From Dentipellis sp. KUC8613 (lineage: Eukaryota > Basidiomycota > Agaricomycetes > Russulales > Hericiaceae): DNA of 64,000 nt. The stretch covers positions 570,253 to 634,252 of the forward strand of contig NSJX01000004.1 in assembly GCA_002286715.1 (NCBI GenBank), read 5' to 3'. The notes below the pieces were generated by a model. That model did not search any database. It was given only the letters and a program-made list of their open reading frames with translations, and was not told the DNA's origin. This document shows positions 45,523 to 58,743 of this stretch, in pieces; within the stretch, counting starts at the first letter, position 1, and each line of letters starts with the position of its first letter. A program made the position numbers and the translations under genes.

Positions 45523-47514
45523 TTAGATTGGGACAGCAATTGCGTTCTTGAGCGAAAGCGCAAGACCAGTCCCACGGCGGACTTCAATCAGGTTCCAGCC
45601 AGCCTGGCTCAGCAAGTCGCGAAGATGCGTCGCCGTACGCTCTTGACCGTTGAGACAACACAACATCTGATGGTCGTGTTCAGATTGGCTCCCGCAAGAT
45701 AGACAAGACCTATCTAAGCATACCTGAATGTCAGACAAATACGGTGCGACGCCCGCTTGACCCCAGTTCGGCAGAAGAGGGGCGGGAGGCAAAGGTTTCT
45801 CGACTCCTGGGATGTCCTTCGCGGGCTCTTCCTTGCATGCGTAGGAGATGATATTATCGATGATAAGTAAGTGCGTAGTGGGCGTGGCCGCTTCGCGCAG
45901 GTTACGCAGGATCTTGATGCAGTAGTCATCAGCCCAGTCGTGCAAGATAGCACGGATGATGAAAACGTCCGCATTTCGGACCGGCTGTTTTTCGTTCATG
46001 AAGTCGTAAACTATTCACGCATGTTACTTTGACAAATGCTATTTGGATGACTTGGCAGACGTACCCTGGAACTTGATCTTGCCAGCGTTCTTGTGCTCGG
46101 GATTGTTAGAGTCCAAGAGCTGGAGAAGGAGAATGTGTGAGAGGTTGTGGATATAATATATGAGGATATCTGACCTTCTCGCCCTCAAGGACGACAGGTT
46201 CGCGGTCCTGGACGATAAATTGCAAGTTTGCAAAGTGGTTTGCAAGGGTAATGCACTGTGAACCGACGCCACCTCCAACGTCGACAACCACCGCGCCGTC
46301 ATCCAATTCCTTCCAATCGAAGCCTGATGTTCATTGAGTACATATGAGAGGTTTGGTGTCCGTTTGACTCACCTTCTAATATTGCATTAGGTGGTAGAAG
46401 AGCCCGGGAGCCGTTCATGGCATGCGTGAATCTCGACATTCTGAACTCGTTTCCGGGAGTCTCAAACCACGAGAAGGAATCGAGGTCGGTCTTAAAAGCT
46501 CTGTTCAGGGCTGTCATATTGGAGTCATTGCTGCGGGATGACATTGGTTCCAAGACGACGTCAGCAAGGTATGCGGAGGCCTTGAAAGATTCATCGCCAC
46601 TATGCATATTCAATTTACAGACCAGGTTAAGAGCCAAGGTACACTCACAGATGGCCTATGAGTAAAGCAATTCCTGATGTTGCATCATAAGTCTGCTCCG
46701 GACTGTGAAGTCGGTTTTATTTGCATCAGCTTCAACGGCACCCATACAGTCACATAAGAGATGACTCACTGAGCTGCGAGTGTTTCGACAGACTTTCCAG
46801 AATCCAAGAACGAAGAGAGCCTATTGTTGACGAAGACGTCGGGAGCCACTTCAACAAAGACGTGAAACGTCGAGAGCAGGCGTAAAATCCGGGCTACAGG
46901 AACGTCAGACAGCGTGCAAAGCTTTCGGGATATCGCGTAACACGTACCAAGCTTAGCAGGATCGATGTTGGTCGGCTTTGCGATATCCTTGACATGTGCC
47001 CCCTGCCATAGTTCGTCATCAACGTAGAACAATACCTCTCACTTTGCAGAAATCAAATACCTGTAATCCGGCCTCGCGCAGAAACTCTGCTGCGTGAGAT
47101 TCAACGGCGATACGAAGCGCAGCCGGAACATGGAACTGAGAGGAGATATATCGTCAATTATTAGCCAAGGATGAAGAAGACGAGCGGTCCACCGAAAAAC
47201 CCAGAGAAATTATCGTCAATGGAGGGGGGCGGACAGCCGCAATGAGCTGTGATGCCGCAGCAACTATCTGCGTGGCCGCATCAGCGACGTCGGGTAGCAT
47301 CCGCGCCGCCTCGCTCTGTCGACTGAACGACGACCACGGTGAAGGAAATTCGAGAGAGTTTGACCTGGTTGCGGTCTCGATCCGATCGACATTCAACTTG
47401 ATGAGAGCCGCAAGAGCTTTCAGTTCTGCGAGGCTGTCTCCTTCGATAGACCTATGAAGGATGGCACTCAAATTGCAGTAAGCCGCATACGCAGGGATCT
47501 ATGAGAGCATACAT
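45523..47514 (-). CDS. COMT-type O-methyltransferase, copy D
   Basis: Intact paralogue. Start codon split: AT at 47514-47513, a 61-nt intron ending tatag-like (ttcatag), G at 47451, giving MSIEGDSLAELKALAAL. Later exons read HVKDIAKPTNIDPAKL, STFHVFVEVAPDVFVNNRLS, SFSWFETPGNEFRMSRFTHA, GAVVVDVGGGVGSQCITLAN and RAILHDWADDYCIKILRNLR. The final intron is 57 nt and free of stops, so retention would add 19 residues without breaking the frame. Last exon MLCCLNGQERTATHLRDLLS, ending LKNAIAVPI. The exon before MNEKQPV starts LLDSNNPEHKNAGKIKF, diverging from the FWGINKPE form of the sisters. Confidence 0.9.
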
Positions 47515-48338
47515 AGTGATATCTAAAGCAGGTGATCAGGGAAAATAAGTGATTAGGTCAAAATTTGATATTTGACTGACCTTGAGCTGTTCGAAATTCT
47601 GACGGATGGTCGCTGCGTTCTGCAGCGTGACATATCTCTAGGATCTTATATAGGGCTTTCGGTTTCTGTTAGCCCATGACGAAATGCAAGCGCTGCATCC
47701 GCACTCGGTGAAAGGCGTACGAAAACCACCGGCACGCAAGGCGTATACGCAGTATCGGCGGCATACGAGGCACATCGGCAGGAGCTGTCAAGACGGCCTG
47801 GAAGCCCCGGGGTGCTTCTGGCCAAGCCCTTCCAGCCTGTGAGCTTTAAGCTCTTTTCTTCGTGATCTTAGAAGGGGAAGGTTCCTCGTCCGATTCAACC
47901 TTATCATCCCTTTATTCTCTTCAGCAAGATAAAGCAATTGCCAGCAGAGAACTCACACGGCAAAGACAAGCGCCAACAAATTCCACGCAATTTCTCAATC
48001 TCTATGCTGAATGTGTGGCCTTCAACGCAATCTGTATCCCTAGCATTTGCGTGTAAGTCTGAGAGAACATGCTCATCGACGGCGGCCGGGCTTTCGGATG
48101 AGTTGAGAACGATGACGTTGGCAGCGCGATCATTTCGAGCGGCATCAACTCAATATACTTATGGATTTGAACGAAGTCACCCGGAGACTTATTATGTAAA
48201 TAAGCTCGAACCTGCTTTGGCACACAACCTCGATACACCTTTCAATTCGTATGCAAGCGTTGCATGATATTACATTTGCTACACAACTAGTATGAAAAAC
48301 TTGAAAATGAAAAAAATGGCAGGCGAAAAGCTGATGTA
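47515..48338. other. intergenic region, copy D promoter
   Basis: Upstream region of copy D (TATA box at 47646-47652) and the 3' flank of CSN6. No other gene is supported. Confidence 0.5.
47646..47652 (-). promoter_or_regulatory. TATA box of O-methyltransferase D
   Basis: TATATAA on the minus strand about 135 bp upstream of the split start codon. Confidence 0.5.
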
Positions 48339-49745
48339 TCAGTCCCAATTGCCATGACCTGCGAAGCCAGGTCCAAATCCCCGCGATTGACCACCTCTCC
48401 TCCTTGCAGCCATTCCGGCTCGCTCCTCCCGATGCAGTGAACCGATAACAGTGTGTCTGTCCACAAGCTTGACCGAAATCACGATCAGATGCAGAGCATG
48501 GATTGAAGACGAGAAACCACCTACATCGTTGAGCAAGTTGGCTGATTTCGTGAGCGTCGACAGGTACGCCGTCAACTGGACGTCTTCGTATTCCTATAGC
48601 AGAATGAAGATGGGCCAATACGAAGATAGCAGAGCTTTCGTACCGTATCAAACTCTTCACGGAAGGCCTTGTTTTCGCTTGCCGGGAGAGATGCGATCAA
48701 CGCAGATAGAGATCGCAGAGTTGCATGGTCTTTAGGTGTGCTGCCTTCAAAAGAAAACGATGAGCAAAGCAAAGAGTTGCAGCATATCGATCACTGACCT
48801 GAGATCACATCCTTGACATATTGGACAAGGACAGCAATGCGGTCGTGCAGCATCTTCACAGCAGCTCGTTGTGTCTGTAGGTGTGCTTCAACTGAAGAGA
48901 AGAGTTAGATTACATACACAGTAAGCACTAAATTACTCACGGCTTGTGCCCCCTTCTCCACCTCGTGCTGTCCAATCCACAGCTATACGTTCTGCCTCAC
49001 CAGTTTCCACGCTGAAGGGTGCTTCGATAAAGACAGACCGTGAGGACCTATCTCGCATCTCCACGGTAGGCTCGTAAGCTTTGAGAGGCAAGTTCTGTGC
49101 GGTGACGTCTGAGGTTCCTGCCGAGGCCGAGGGTTGCAAGAGCAAGAGGAGGGGGGTTGAACTATATGCAGTGAACTATCGCAGAGGCCGTAAGTTCAAT
49201 GTCAGCTTTGGTGAAGAAAGGTATCTACCTGTTCATGGAGAGCGATATGCCGTGATGTGGGCACGGTCGCTACCGTGTACCATCCAATGAACTCTAGAGA
49301 CGGGAAGACCTGTTTGTCTGTAGGGGGTTCAGGCGATGATCAGTTGGATCATTGGGTGTGTGGCGTACATTGATCTCTCCTTGAAACAAGAAAGCCATGG
49401 TCAACCTTCTCATCGGCTTCGACTGCGAGCTCGAAGCTATTCACGACGTCCACTTCGCGGCCATTCTGAGTGCCCAGCAAAGCGCCAAGAACTGATTGAG
49501 GGTCACAATAGAGTGCACAACAGGATATCAAGAAGCATACCAAATGGCTGGCTCGATCGGGTCTGCAGTCTCAAACGTGTCAGATGTTCCGATATGTTGA
49601 GGATGGGGAGAGGGTGTCTGCGGTGGTGTGGTTGGAATGCTGAAGATCACACTCGTGGGGACTCCACGTACAGTGAGAGGGATAAACCTGATACCGTACT
49701 GGGCGGGAGGACCACAGGAAGGTCGTCTGTATCCATGGTACTCAT
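48339..49745 (-). CDS. CSN6: COP9 signalosome subunit 6
   Basis: CSN6 is the non-catalytic MPN subunit that pairs with CSN5 in the complex that removes Nedd8 from cullins. ATG at 49745 gives MSTMDTDDLPVVLPPSTVSG, then LSLSLHPLPILNISEHLTRL across an intron. The MPN domain continues VLGALLGTQNGREVDVVNSF and ELAVEADEKVDHGFLVSRRD. Further exons carry KVFPSLEFIGW-like sequence (here PSLEFIGWYTVATVP), AERIAVDWTARGGEGG and SGSTPKDHATLRSLSALIAS. The last exon, LTAYLSTLTKSANLLNDV, ends in a basic Gly-rich tail (ARRRGGQSRGFGPGFAGHG). No JAMM metal motif is present, as expected. Seven or so exons, all with short introns. Confidence 0.9.
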
Positions 49746-49858
49746 ATTGCGTCTCAAGGATTGAATCGGGGATAAACAGAAAGATGAGGATGGCTAGTAA
49801 GTACACACAAACCTAAGGAAGAGTCGACTCAGAATATTTGGTGGCGCGGTCGACTCGG

Positions 49859-50126
49859 ACGCGTCGCGCGCCACATTAGGCAGGGTACTCTCAGGCGTCT
49901 GTGATAAGGTCGTGCAAAAAATGATCCACATTGCGGCTCGAACTCGGGAGCTGACCGACCAGGAGGCATCAATGCCGCATCATGACGACACTGGAATCTA
50001 TCAACTGAGCTAAATGGGAATTCGAATATGAGAGGTATTTCTCACTCGACTCATCACAATAAGTTCGATCGGACTTTGACGCGTTTCGCCCGGCCCTGAA
50101 GTGCATTTCTCAGTGCGGCGACGCGT
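49859..50126. promoter_or_regulatory. three ACGCGT (MCB-like) sites upstream of MCM5
   Basis: ACGCGT occurs at 49859-49864, 50079-50084 and 50121-50126. The last two lie within 85 bp of the MCM5 start. In yeasts this hexamer binds the MBF factor that switches on replication genes at G1/S, so the context fits. Confidence 0.6.
49924..50019 (-). pseudogene. degenerate tRNA-like sequence
   Basis: On the minus strand TCCCATT then TAGCTCAGTTGATAGA resembles a tRNA 5' half, GAGTTCGAGCC resembles a B box, and AATG-T-GGA can pair with TCCCATT with one bulged base. A run of six T follows. The D stem and T stem do not pair well, and the anticodon arm holds an extra GGCATTGATGCC hairpin, so I cannot assign an anticodon. 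A decayed tRNA gene is the best guess. Confidence 0.4.
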
Positions 50127-50160
50127 CGCAATCTCCAACATTCTTACTACTCCTCCCAAC

Positions 50161-53057
<2,897 letters not shown>

Positions 53058-53238
53058 TTTGGGTTTCCTTTTATTCAGCGGGCTTGCTTTCTGTACATTA
53101 CCTATGCCATACCTGTTTGTACCATCGTAACGCGCGGTCATGTATGCTCTTGGACTATCGATGTGAACTGAGGAAGATACAGTTAGTACCATGAAGAGTG
53201 TGCCTCATTGAGATAACAATGCGATACTCGTGAATATG

Positions 53239-53337
53239 GCCCGCCTAGCTCAATCGGATAGAGCGTCAGACTCTTAAGGCGGGTTGATTCCTTCCATCGG
53301 AATCTGAAGGCTGCGAGTTCGACCCTCGCGGTGGGCT
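53239..53337 (+). tRNA. tRNA-Lys (CTT) with intron
   Basis: GCCCGCC pairs with GGTGGGC at the ends. The D arm is TAGCTCAATCGGATAGAGC, the anticodon stem TCAGA/TCTGA, the anticodon CTT, and the T arm GCGAGTTCGACCCTCGC has a perfect stem. About 25 bases after the anticodon form an intron at the usual position. A run of five T follows near 53377. It lies just downstream of MCM5. Confidence 0.93.
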
Positions 53338-56300
53338 AGTGTATCATGTCGACAGTCATTTCATCCTGATAGTCACTTTTTGCAGTGCTCAGTCCTGTAT
53401 ATATTGTGTACTGTGTGACTTCGAGCAATTCGCGCGGGCCCGCCTCGGCGCAGCAAGTGGGCTTGCAAGAGCCGTCGCATTCGTGCAGTATTCGCGATGC
53501 CGCACGCCGAACTCTAAACATGTGTAGCACTCTCCAGCGGTCACGTCGACGTTCAATTGCAACCCGCGCTACCTAATGCCAAATCACCCTCCCGAAACGA
53601 TCCGAGACACTGTGACCGACTGTGTCATCCTTCGCTTGTGAATCACTGAAGTTTGAATACGAACGACGCTCACGCCAATAATTATCATTTGAATTATGGA
53701 GCTTTTCTGTACGCGGGTGCCCATCCGAGTACTAGTCGCTATTTCCCCTCACACAGAATACATCTCAGGCGGAAATAGCAGCCATTCCACAGCCTCAACC
53801 GACCAGCGGCAGACGATGGACGTGGATGCATCCAGCGTCATCCCGTGCCGAGCACCATGCCGTTCGTGCGCCGCGGTCAAATTCGTATACCGCGGCCCGC
53901 ACGGGAGGACGGCCAGTTCCGAACCAACTTGAATGCCCATTCAAAGTTGCCTTTTCCAAACCCGACGCCGAGCGCCTCCATGGCCTGATCTTGAGCGTGC
54001 CGACTCGGACACCCGCGTCGCTGGTGCGAAGTTATATATCAAAGCTGAAGGGGTGGAGAAAGCGCCGACAGTTGGAAAATTCGGCATAGCATGGTGCTTG
54101 CCGCCTGCGCGGCCAACTCGGACTGTAGCACCCGAGGTCCCGACTGCGTGCTGGAATTCAATAGTGCTTGGACCAAGAATTCTCTACCCCGTTTTCACCG
54201 AGGGCGTTACTAGATGAATGCGATAGACTGCGTATTCGGGAAGGATGACAAGTACTCGTCTATAGGATGCATTCTCAATATACTTTCGTGGCTGTACGTT
54301 GGATAGGTGGATACCCTCAGGTGACAATTTGATCCTGTGAATAGTCATCCCCTAAGGTCTGGTTTACACTGAGTTTCAAGGGAAGAACATGAGTGACATT
54401 ATTATCCAGAGGATCTACCGTAAATGACTTGTATTAGTACTTGTCGAGGCGTGGGAAGCTCAAAGAATCTCCGTATGCCCGTCGCGAAGCGACATGTGCG
54501 ATTGAGCGCACACACTACTCTGCGGGTGGCCATCGAAATAGCAGAGAGTTTCGGATGGATCGTGTCGGGAGATGCTCGTGATCACCCTGTTTCTTTTCCC
54601 AACCACACCTTCCGACGTCTGACCACGCCTCGCCTGCATTGCGGGCGATCTAGAAACCCGGATGAGGCAAGGCCTAGACGGCACTCCCTCCAAACTCTGG
54701 TTAGTAAAACCGTCCCACATCGGTGGTAAATGCACGAGATCCCAGCGACCCCCGGGGCGGGTTTTCACCACGCATATCCGGCGCGGAGGGAGCACACCGA
54801 TTGCGTGAATGGAGAGTGATTTCAGGGGAGGTTTCTTCATTCTCTCTATCCCTTCCCGCTGGCGCCTTCGCATTTCTGCAGTGAACAAGCAGCATACCAC
54901 TCATGTGAACCGTATACATGAGCATGGCCGTGCAGGCCGGCATGGTCCGCACCAGTAAGCACCGATCGTGATCGCCCACTAAAGGGTAGGGGGTACGATA
55001 TATGGATCAAAGCCCTGACGACCTTTCTGTAGAAGACGGGATCCCGCTTTTCTGGACACCCTTGCGGGCGATACTCTCCGCCTGATGGGCACTGTCAGCG
55101 CGTCCCTATGTGTACTCCACCGATGCTAACACTCACCGTGAATCACTTCTCCGACGACCTTGTTGCATTCACCTGCATCCTAAGCTCCGTGAGATAGCTA
55201 GATACATGGCTTGCAAATGTCAGGACAGAGCATTGTTCAGCACCGCGAATCACATGACCGTCTTTCGATATTCGATTGCTGGGGGGTTTGTATCCGGTCT
55301 GAACGACATCTCTAGATCCGTTGGTCATCTAGACTCTGAGTAAGAGCCGAAGAATGCCGTTCAATTACCTTAATATGACCAGCATGATTCAGCCTTCGTA
55401 TGACCAGACACAAGTGCTAGTACGACGAGCTAGAGACGTTGTATTCAGATAAATCGCCGAGGATCTGAGCATATCCATGTCGGTGGAAAGAACGACTGGA
55501 AAAGGCCACGTAATTGGTGATCGAGATTGGATTTGAGCTCCGCGGTAGTGTAGAGATCGGGAGTAGCAAAACCGACGACCAGAAGGCGACAAGAAATGAC
55601 GGCAAGGCGGAAGGAAACTTCGGCAATGTAACTGTCGGAGACCCAGTGTGAAATTAGTAGCCACGAGCTCGCATGCATCGGTGGGTTCTTCCTTTTTGGG
55701 ACAGTAGATCAAACTGGCGGCTGGTGAGAGGACTCAGCATGCAGGACATGTGGACGTGGGTGACCCCCCTGTTCAGGCCATGCAGGCTGGCCCACAAGGA
55801 AGATGAGCGTGGCATTAGGTGATATACCGCCGAGAGATGTCGAGCAAAACCCAGCTTGGCGCAGGATTAGGTGACGCAGCGGAATGCTGACACGAACAAC
55901 AAAAACCAACATGACGACACAAGAGCCGAATAATTTGGCAAGTGATTGGGTGGCGACTAGAGACCCATGCCAGCAAGCGGGCCGAGGAGAATAGCGTCGA
56001 TCGACGATAGGAATAATATGCAAATTGGGGAGTATTGGGGACGGTGTTAGGCCGCGGAGGTCGATGACCAAGTCGAGGACGTGCCCGTTATTCAGGACTT
56101 GGGGTGGACGGCGGTCGATCGCAGGAGATCGTGGGGAGCCGGAAGGAGAGTCGAGGAGGAGGACGTCGAGGGCGGGGTCGGTGGAGATGGTTGGCCGAGC
56201 AATGGAGAGATGCCGAGGAAGCCGACCGCCGACGCGGGAGGATCGAGGTGGCCAAAAAAGGAAGGTGGGAGGGGTGGGAAGCCGAATGGCCACACGTTGC

Positions 56301-56406
56301 TACTCAGATTCCGCAGCACCTTGCTTCATTCCACCACCATCCTCCCTTTGCCTCCGTACCCTCGTCCGTCCTATAAAACAATCGTCGTCCCCGCCCATCC
56401 TCAAAG
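53338..56406. other. 3-kb gene-poor region
   Basis: I see no supported gene. Open frames at 53826-54089, 54424-54900 and 55389-56293 are on competing strands, have no recognisable domains and no convincing splice chains. The right end is the promoter of the zinc-finger gene. Decayed sequence or a non-coding transcript cannot be excluded. Confidence 0.45.
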
Positions 56407-57437
56407 ATGTCATCTACTGAAAGCAGCAATTCCCCCTTTTCTCTCGAGGAGGCACTCGACGCTAGTCTAGACAAATACTTCCCCGCCGCCGACTTCGCCT
56501 TCCCCACCGCCGAGGCTGTCCCTCGTCCCACCGCAGACTCGTTCGACCTCGACCTTGACGCCTACTTGTCCACCGTCCCCGAGTTCACCTTCCAAGAGCG
56601 AGTCCTTCCCCCCGACCCTTACGCCCTCAGGGCAGACATCATTGGACCCCCATCGGCGATTACTGCATCGTCAGAGTCTCTCTACGAGGCAAACACGTCG
56701 TACAGCTTCAACGAATATTCAGTCTACGACCAAGCCATCTCTCACTATCAACCATCCGCCTACTCGCTCGACATGGAGTTCGCCCGTCTCTCCTCAGTCT
56801 CTGACTACGGGGTGGCGGAGGTTATGGACCCCCGTGGTTACTCGGGAAGCGCTCAATACGATCCATCATCGTTTGGCGCTTTACCCCCGTCGCCTCCGAC
56901 ATCGCCTCCGACGCGCGCCATGCCCCGTGCGCACTCCGATTACAGTCCAGTCGGCGCCATGCGCATGTCAGTCGCCGGGGTATCAGTCGCTCCTCAGCGG
57001 GTCTCTGTCCCGTCGCAGGCGGTCATGACTCTGCCCGACAACGCGGAGACAGAGTCGAACGATGGCCGTCGCAAACACAAGTGCCCCAACTGCTTCAGGT
57101 GTACGTGGTCCTTTCAGTTATATATCGCCATTTCTGACTTCGCGCTCCAGCCTTTGCGCGAGCGTTTAACCTGAAGACTCATATGGACACCCACGACCCG
57201 GGACGTCCGAAGGGACACGTCTGCCCCCACGCCAGCTGCAGGCGAGCATTCTCCCGCAAGCACGATCTCCAGCGCCATCGCGCGGCGATCCATAGGGACT
57301 CGTCGTCCGCCGCCTCCGTGACGTCGTCGAGGCAGTCGGCTATCGGCGTGGAGCGGGGCGAGCGCCACCGTTGCGCTGACTGTGGTCTGAGTACCGTTGG
57401 TAGGGAAGTGGGTTGTGGCTGCCGCGACGTCAAGTAG
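56407..57437 (+). CDS. C2H2 zinc-finger transcription factor
   Basis: Two exons give about 325 residues. The first exon is Ser/Pro-rich and acidic at its start (MSSTESSNSPFSLEEALDAS, then SFDLDLDAYLSTVPEFTF), as in fungal activators, and holds a Pro-rich PPSPPTSPPTRAMPR run. The first finger is split by the intron: HKCPNCFR then AFARAFNLKTHMDTH. The second is HVCPHASCRRAFSRKHDLQRHRAAIH, C-x4-C type. Spacing and the FNLKTHMDTH helix resemble calcineurin-responsive (Crz1-like) and related fungal factors. After a Ser-rich link come extra Cys residues (HRCADCGLS, GCGCRDVK) that do not form a standard third finger. The exact target is unknown. Confidence 0.8.
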
Positions 57438-58743
57438 ATTATGGGCTCGAATTTCAGCATTCAATTAGTCTCCGTAAGTCTTTTTAATACACGACAGCGC
57501 TCGGCTTTCGTTACTCACCGCCCATTGCCAGATCGTTTGGACCGCTTCGCTGCCCGTCCTGCCGCCTCGTTCGAGCGACCGTGCATTGCGCACATGGTCG
57601 CCGCGAAGGCTGTTCATCGTCGGTATGGCTGTAGCCGGTCGCGCTCTTATATCGTGTTGTTTGTATCCCTCTTGGTTTGGATATCTACTCGCTACATCAT
57701 TTTGAATATGCGTACTATGCCGAACCATGCGTTCTCTCATGCTTCTCTATGCTGACCTCCTTACTTTCTTTGTCCTCTACCTCCTCCATTCCATCGTCGC
57801 CGTTAATCTCTGGGCCCCCGAAGTTTCATTGTGTACGATATACGAAGTATAGAATGGAGTATCTCGTTGAACATTTTTCCTCTCTCGAGTCGCTGGACTT
57901 ATATATGCAAGGATTTTGTGCGGTTCAAACGGCATAGATGCGACGCGAGCATTGTTAACAAACGTGCTCAAAGGGTAGCCGAAAAGTAAGCGGACGCACT
58001 TCTCGAATGAACAGTGCACTCGGGACTGTTCAGTTGTTCGTTCATACTACAGTAATCACTTATACGGCGAGGTGTGAAGCGTGCGTGTCATCTTTCCCGC
58101 ATCTCGATGACCACAGCCTCAAGGCACTGATTATCTTCTCGCTCTGAGATGAGGGGGTCGGCAAATAGTCACAAACATGGACGAGTACATATGATAACCT
58201 GTCTGCCGCGATGGCAAGTAGAAGAAACGCGACTGCAGAGACCGCAAGCTTGGAGGACGCGGGCTGGTTTTGGCATGCTTTACGTCATCACGCGTCAATC
58301 GCCCCGCTCACAGCGCTTCGATTTTGGCCCACCGTCTGCTTGATCACCTCCAACTGCTCTGAATAACGTAGTAAGTGTCTGTAATTGATGCCTTCTAAAA
58401 TTCACAGATACGTACAGTCATTACTGTTCATCTCGTGAGCTCGAAGACTGTTCTGCACAGAGGAAGAAGACTCACGTTTAATTTGGGTCCGTCAGCAAAT
58501 GTGTAGGTGAATCGACTCGCACGCGGTTGGTGTCGGTGACGTCTTGTCCGCCCAGACGACGATCTCAGGCCAAAGTCAGCTCATAGAAGGAGAGCGGCTT
58601 TCCGGAAATGGGGCCCGACGAACGCACATGCGCTCACGCTGACGTCGAGCTCGCATTCCAATCGTCGATGCCCATCCTTGCTCACATAAAGCCTCGCATG
58701 CGTCCTACGCCCCCGCTCGTCGTCCCTTCTTCCCACTCCCATT
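57438..58743. other. intergenic region, catalase promoter
   Basis: No supported gene. The left part is the 3' flank of the zinc-finger gene, the right part the catalase promoter with three TGACGT cores. Confidence 0.5.
58280..58647. promoter_or_regulatory. three CRE/ATF-like sites upstream of catalase
   Basis: TTACGTCA at 58280-58287 (TGACGTAA on the other strand), TGACGTCT at 58537-58544 and TGACGTCG at 58640-58647. Atf1-type bZIP factors bind such sites and control catalase in fission yeast, so stress control is a reasonable inference. Confidence 0.4.

Noticed and set aside
20679..47514. The methyltransferases as a secondary-metabolite gene cluster
   Set aside because: No polyketide, peptide or terpene synthase, cytochrome P450 or dedicated transporter lies among them; the intervening genes are housekeeping.
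54460..54900. 146-residue minus-strand open frame in the gene-poor region
   Set aside because: Considered as a transposon or rRNA-derived fragment, but I recognise no motif, and overlapping frames on the other strand are equally long.
55709..56293. 194-residue minus-strand open frame upstream of the zinc-finger gene
   Set aside because: Low-complexity Pro/Ser content with competing frames on the opposite strand; likely promoter DNA.
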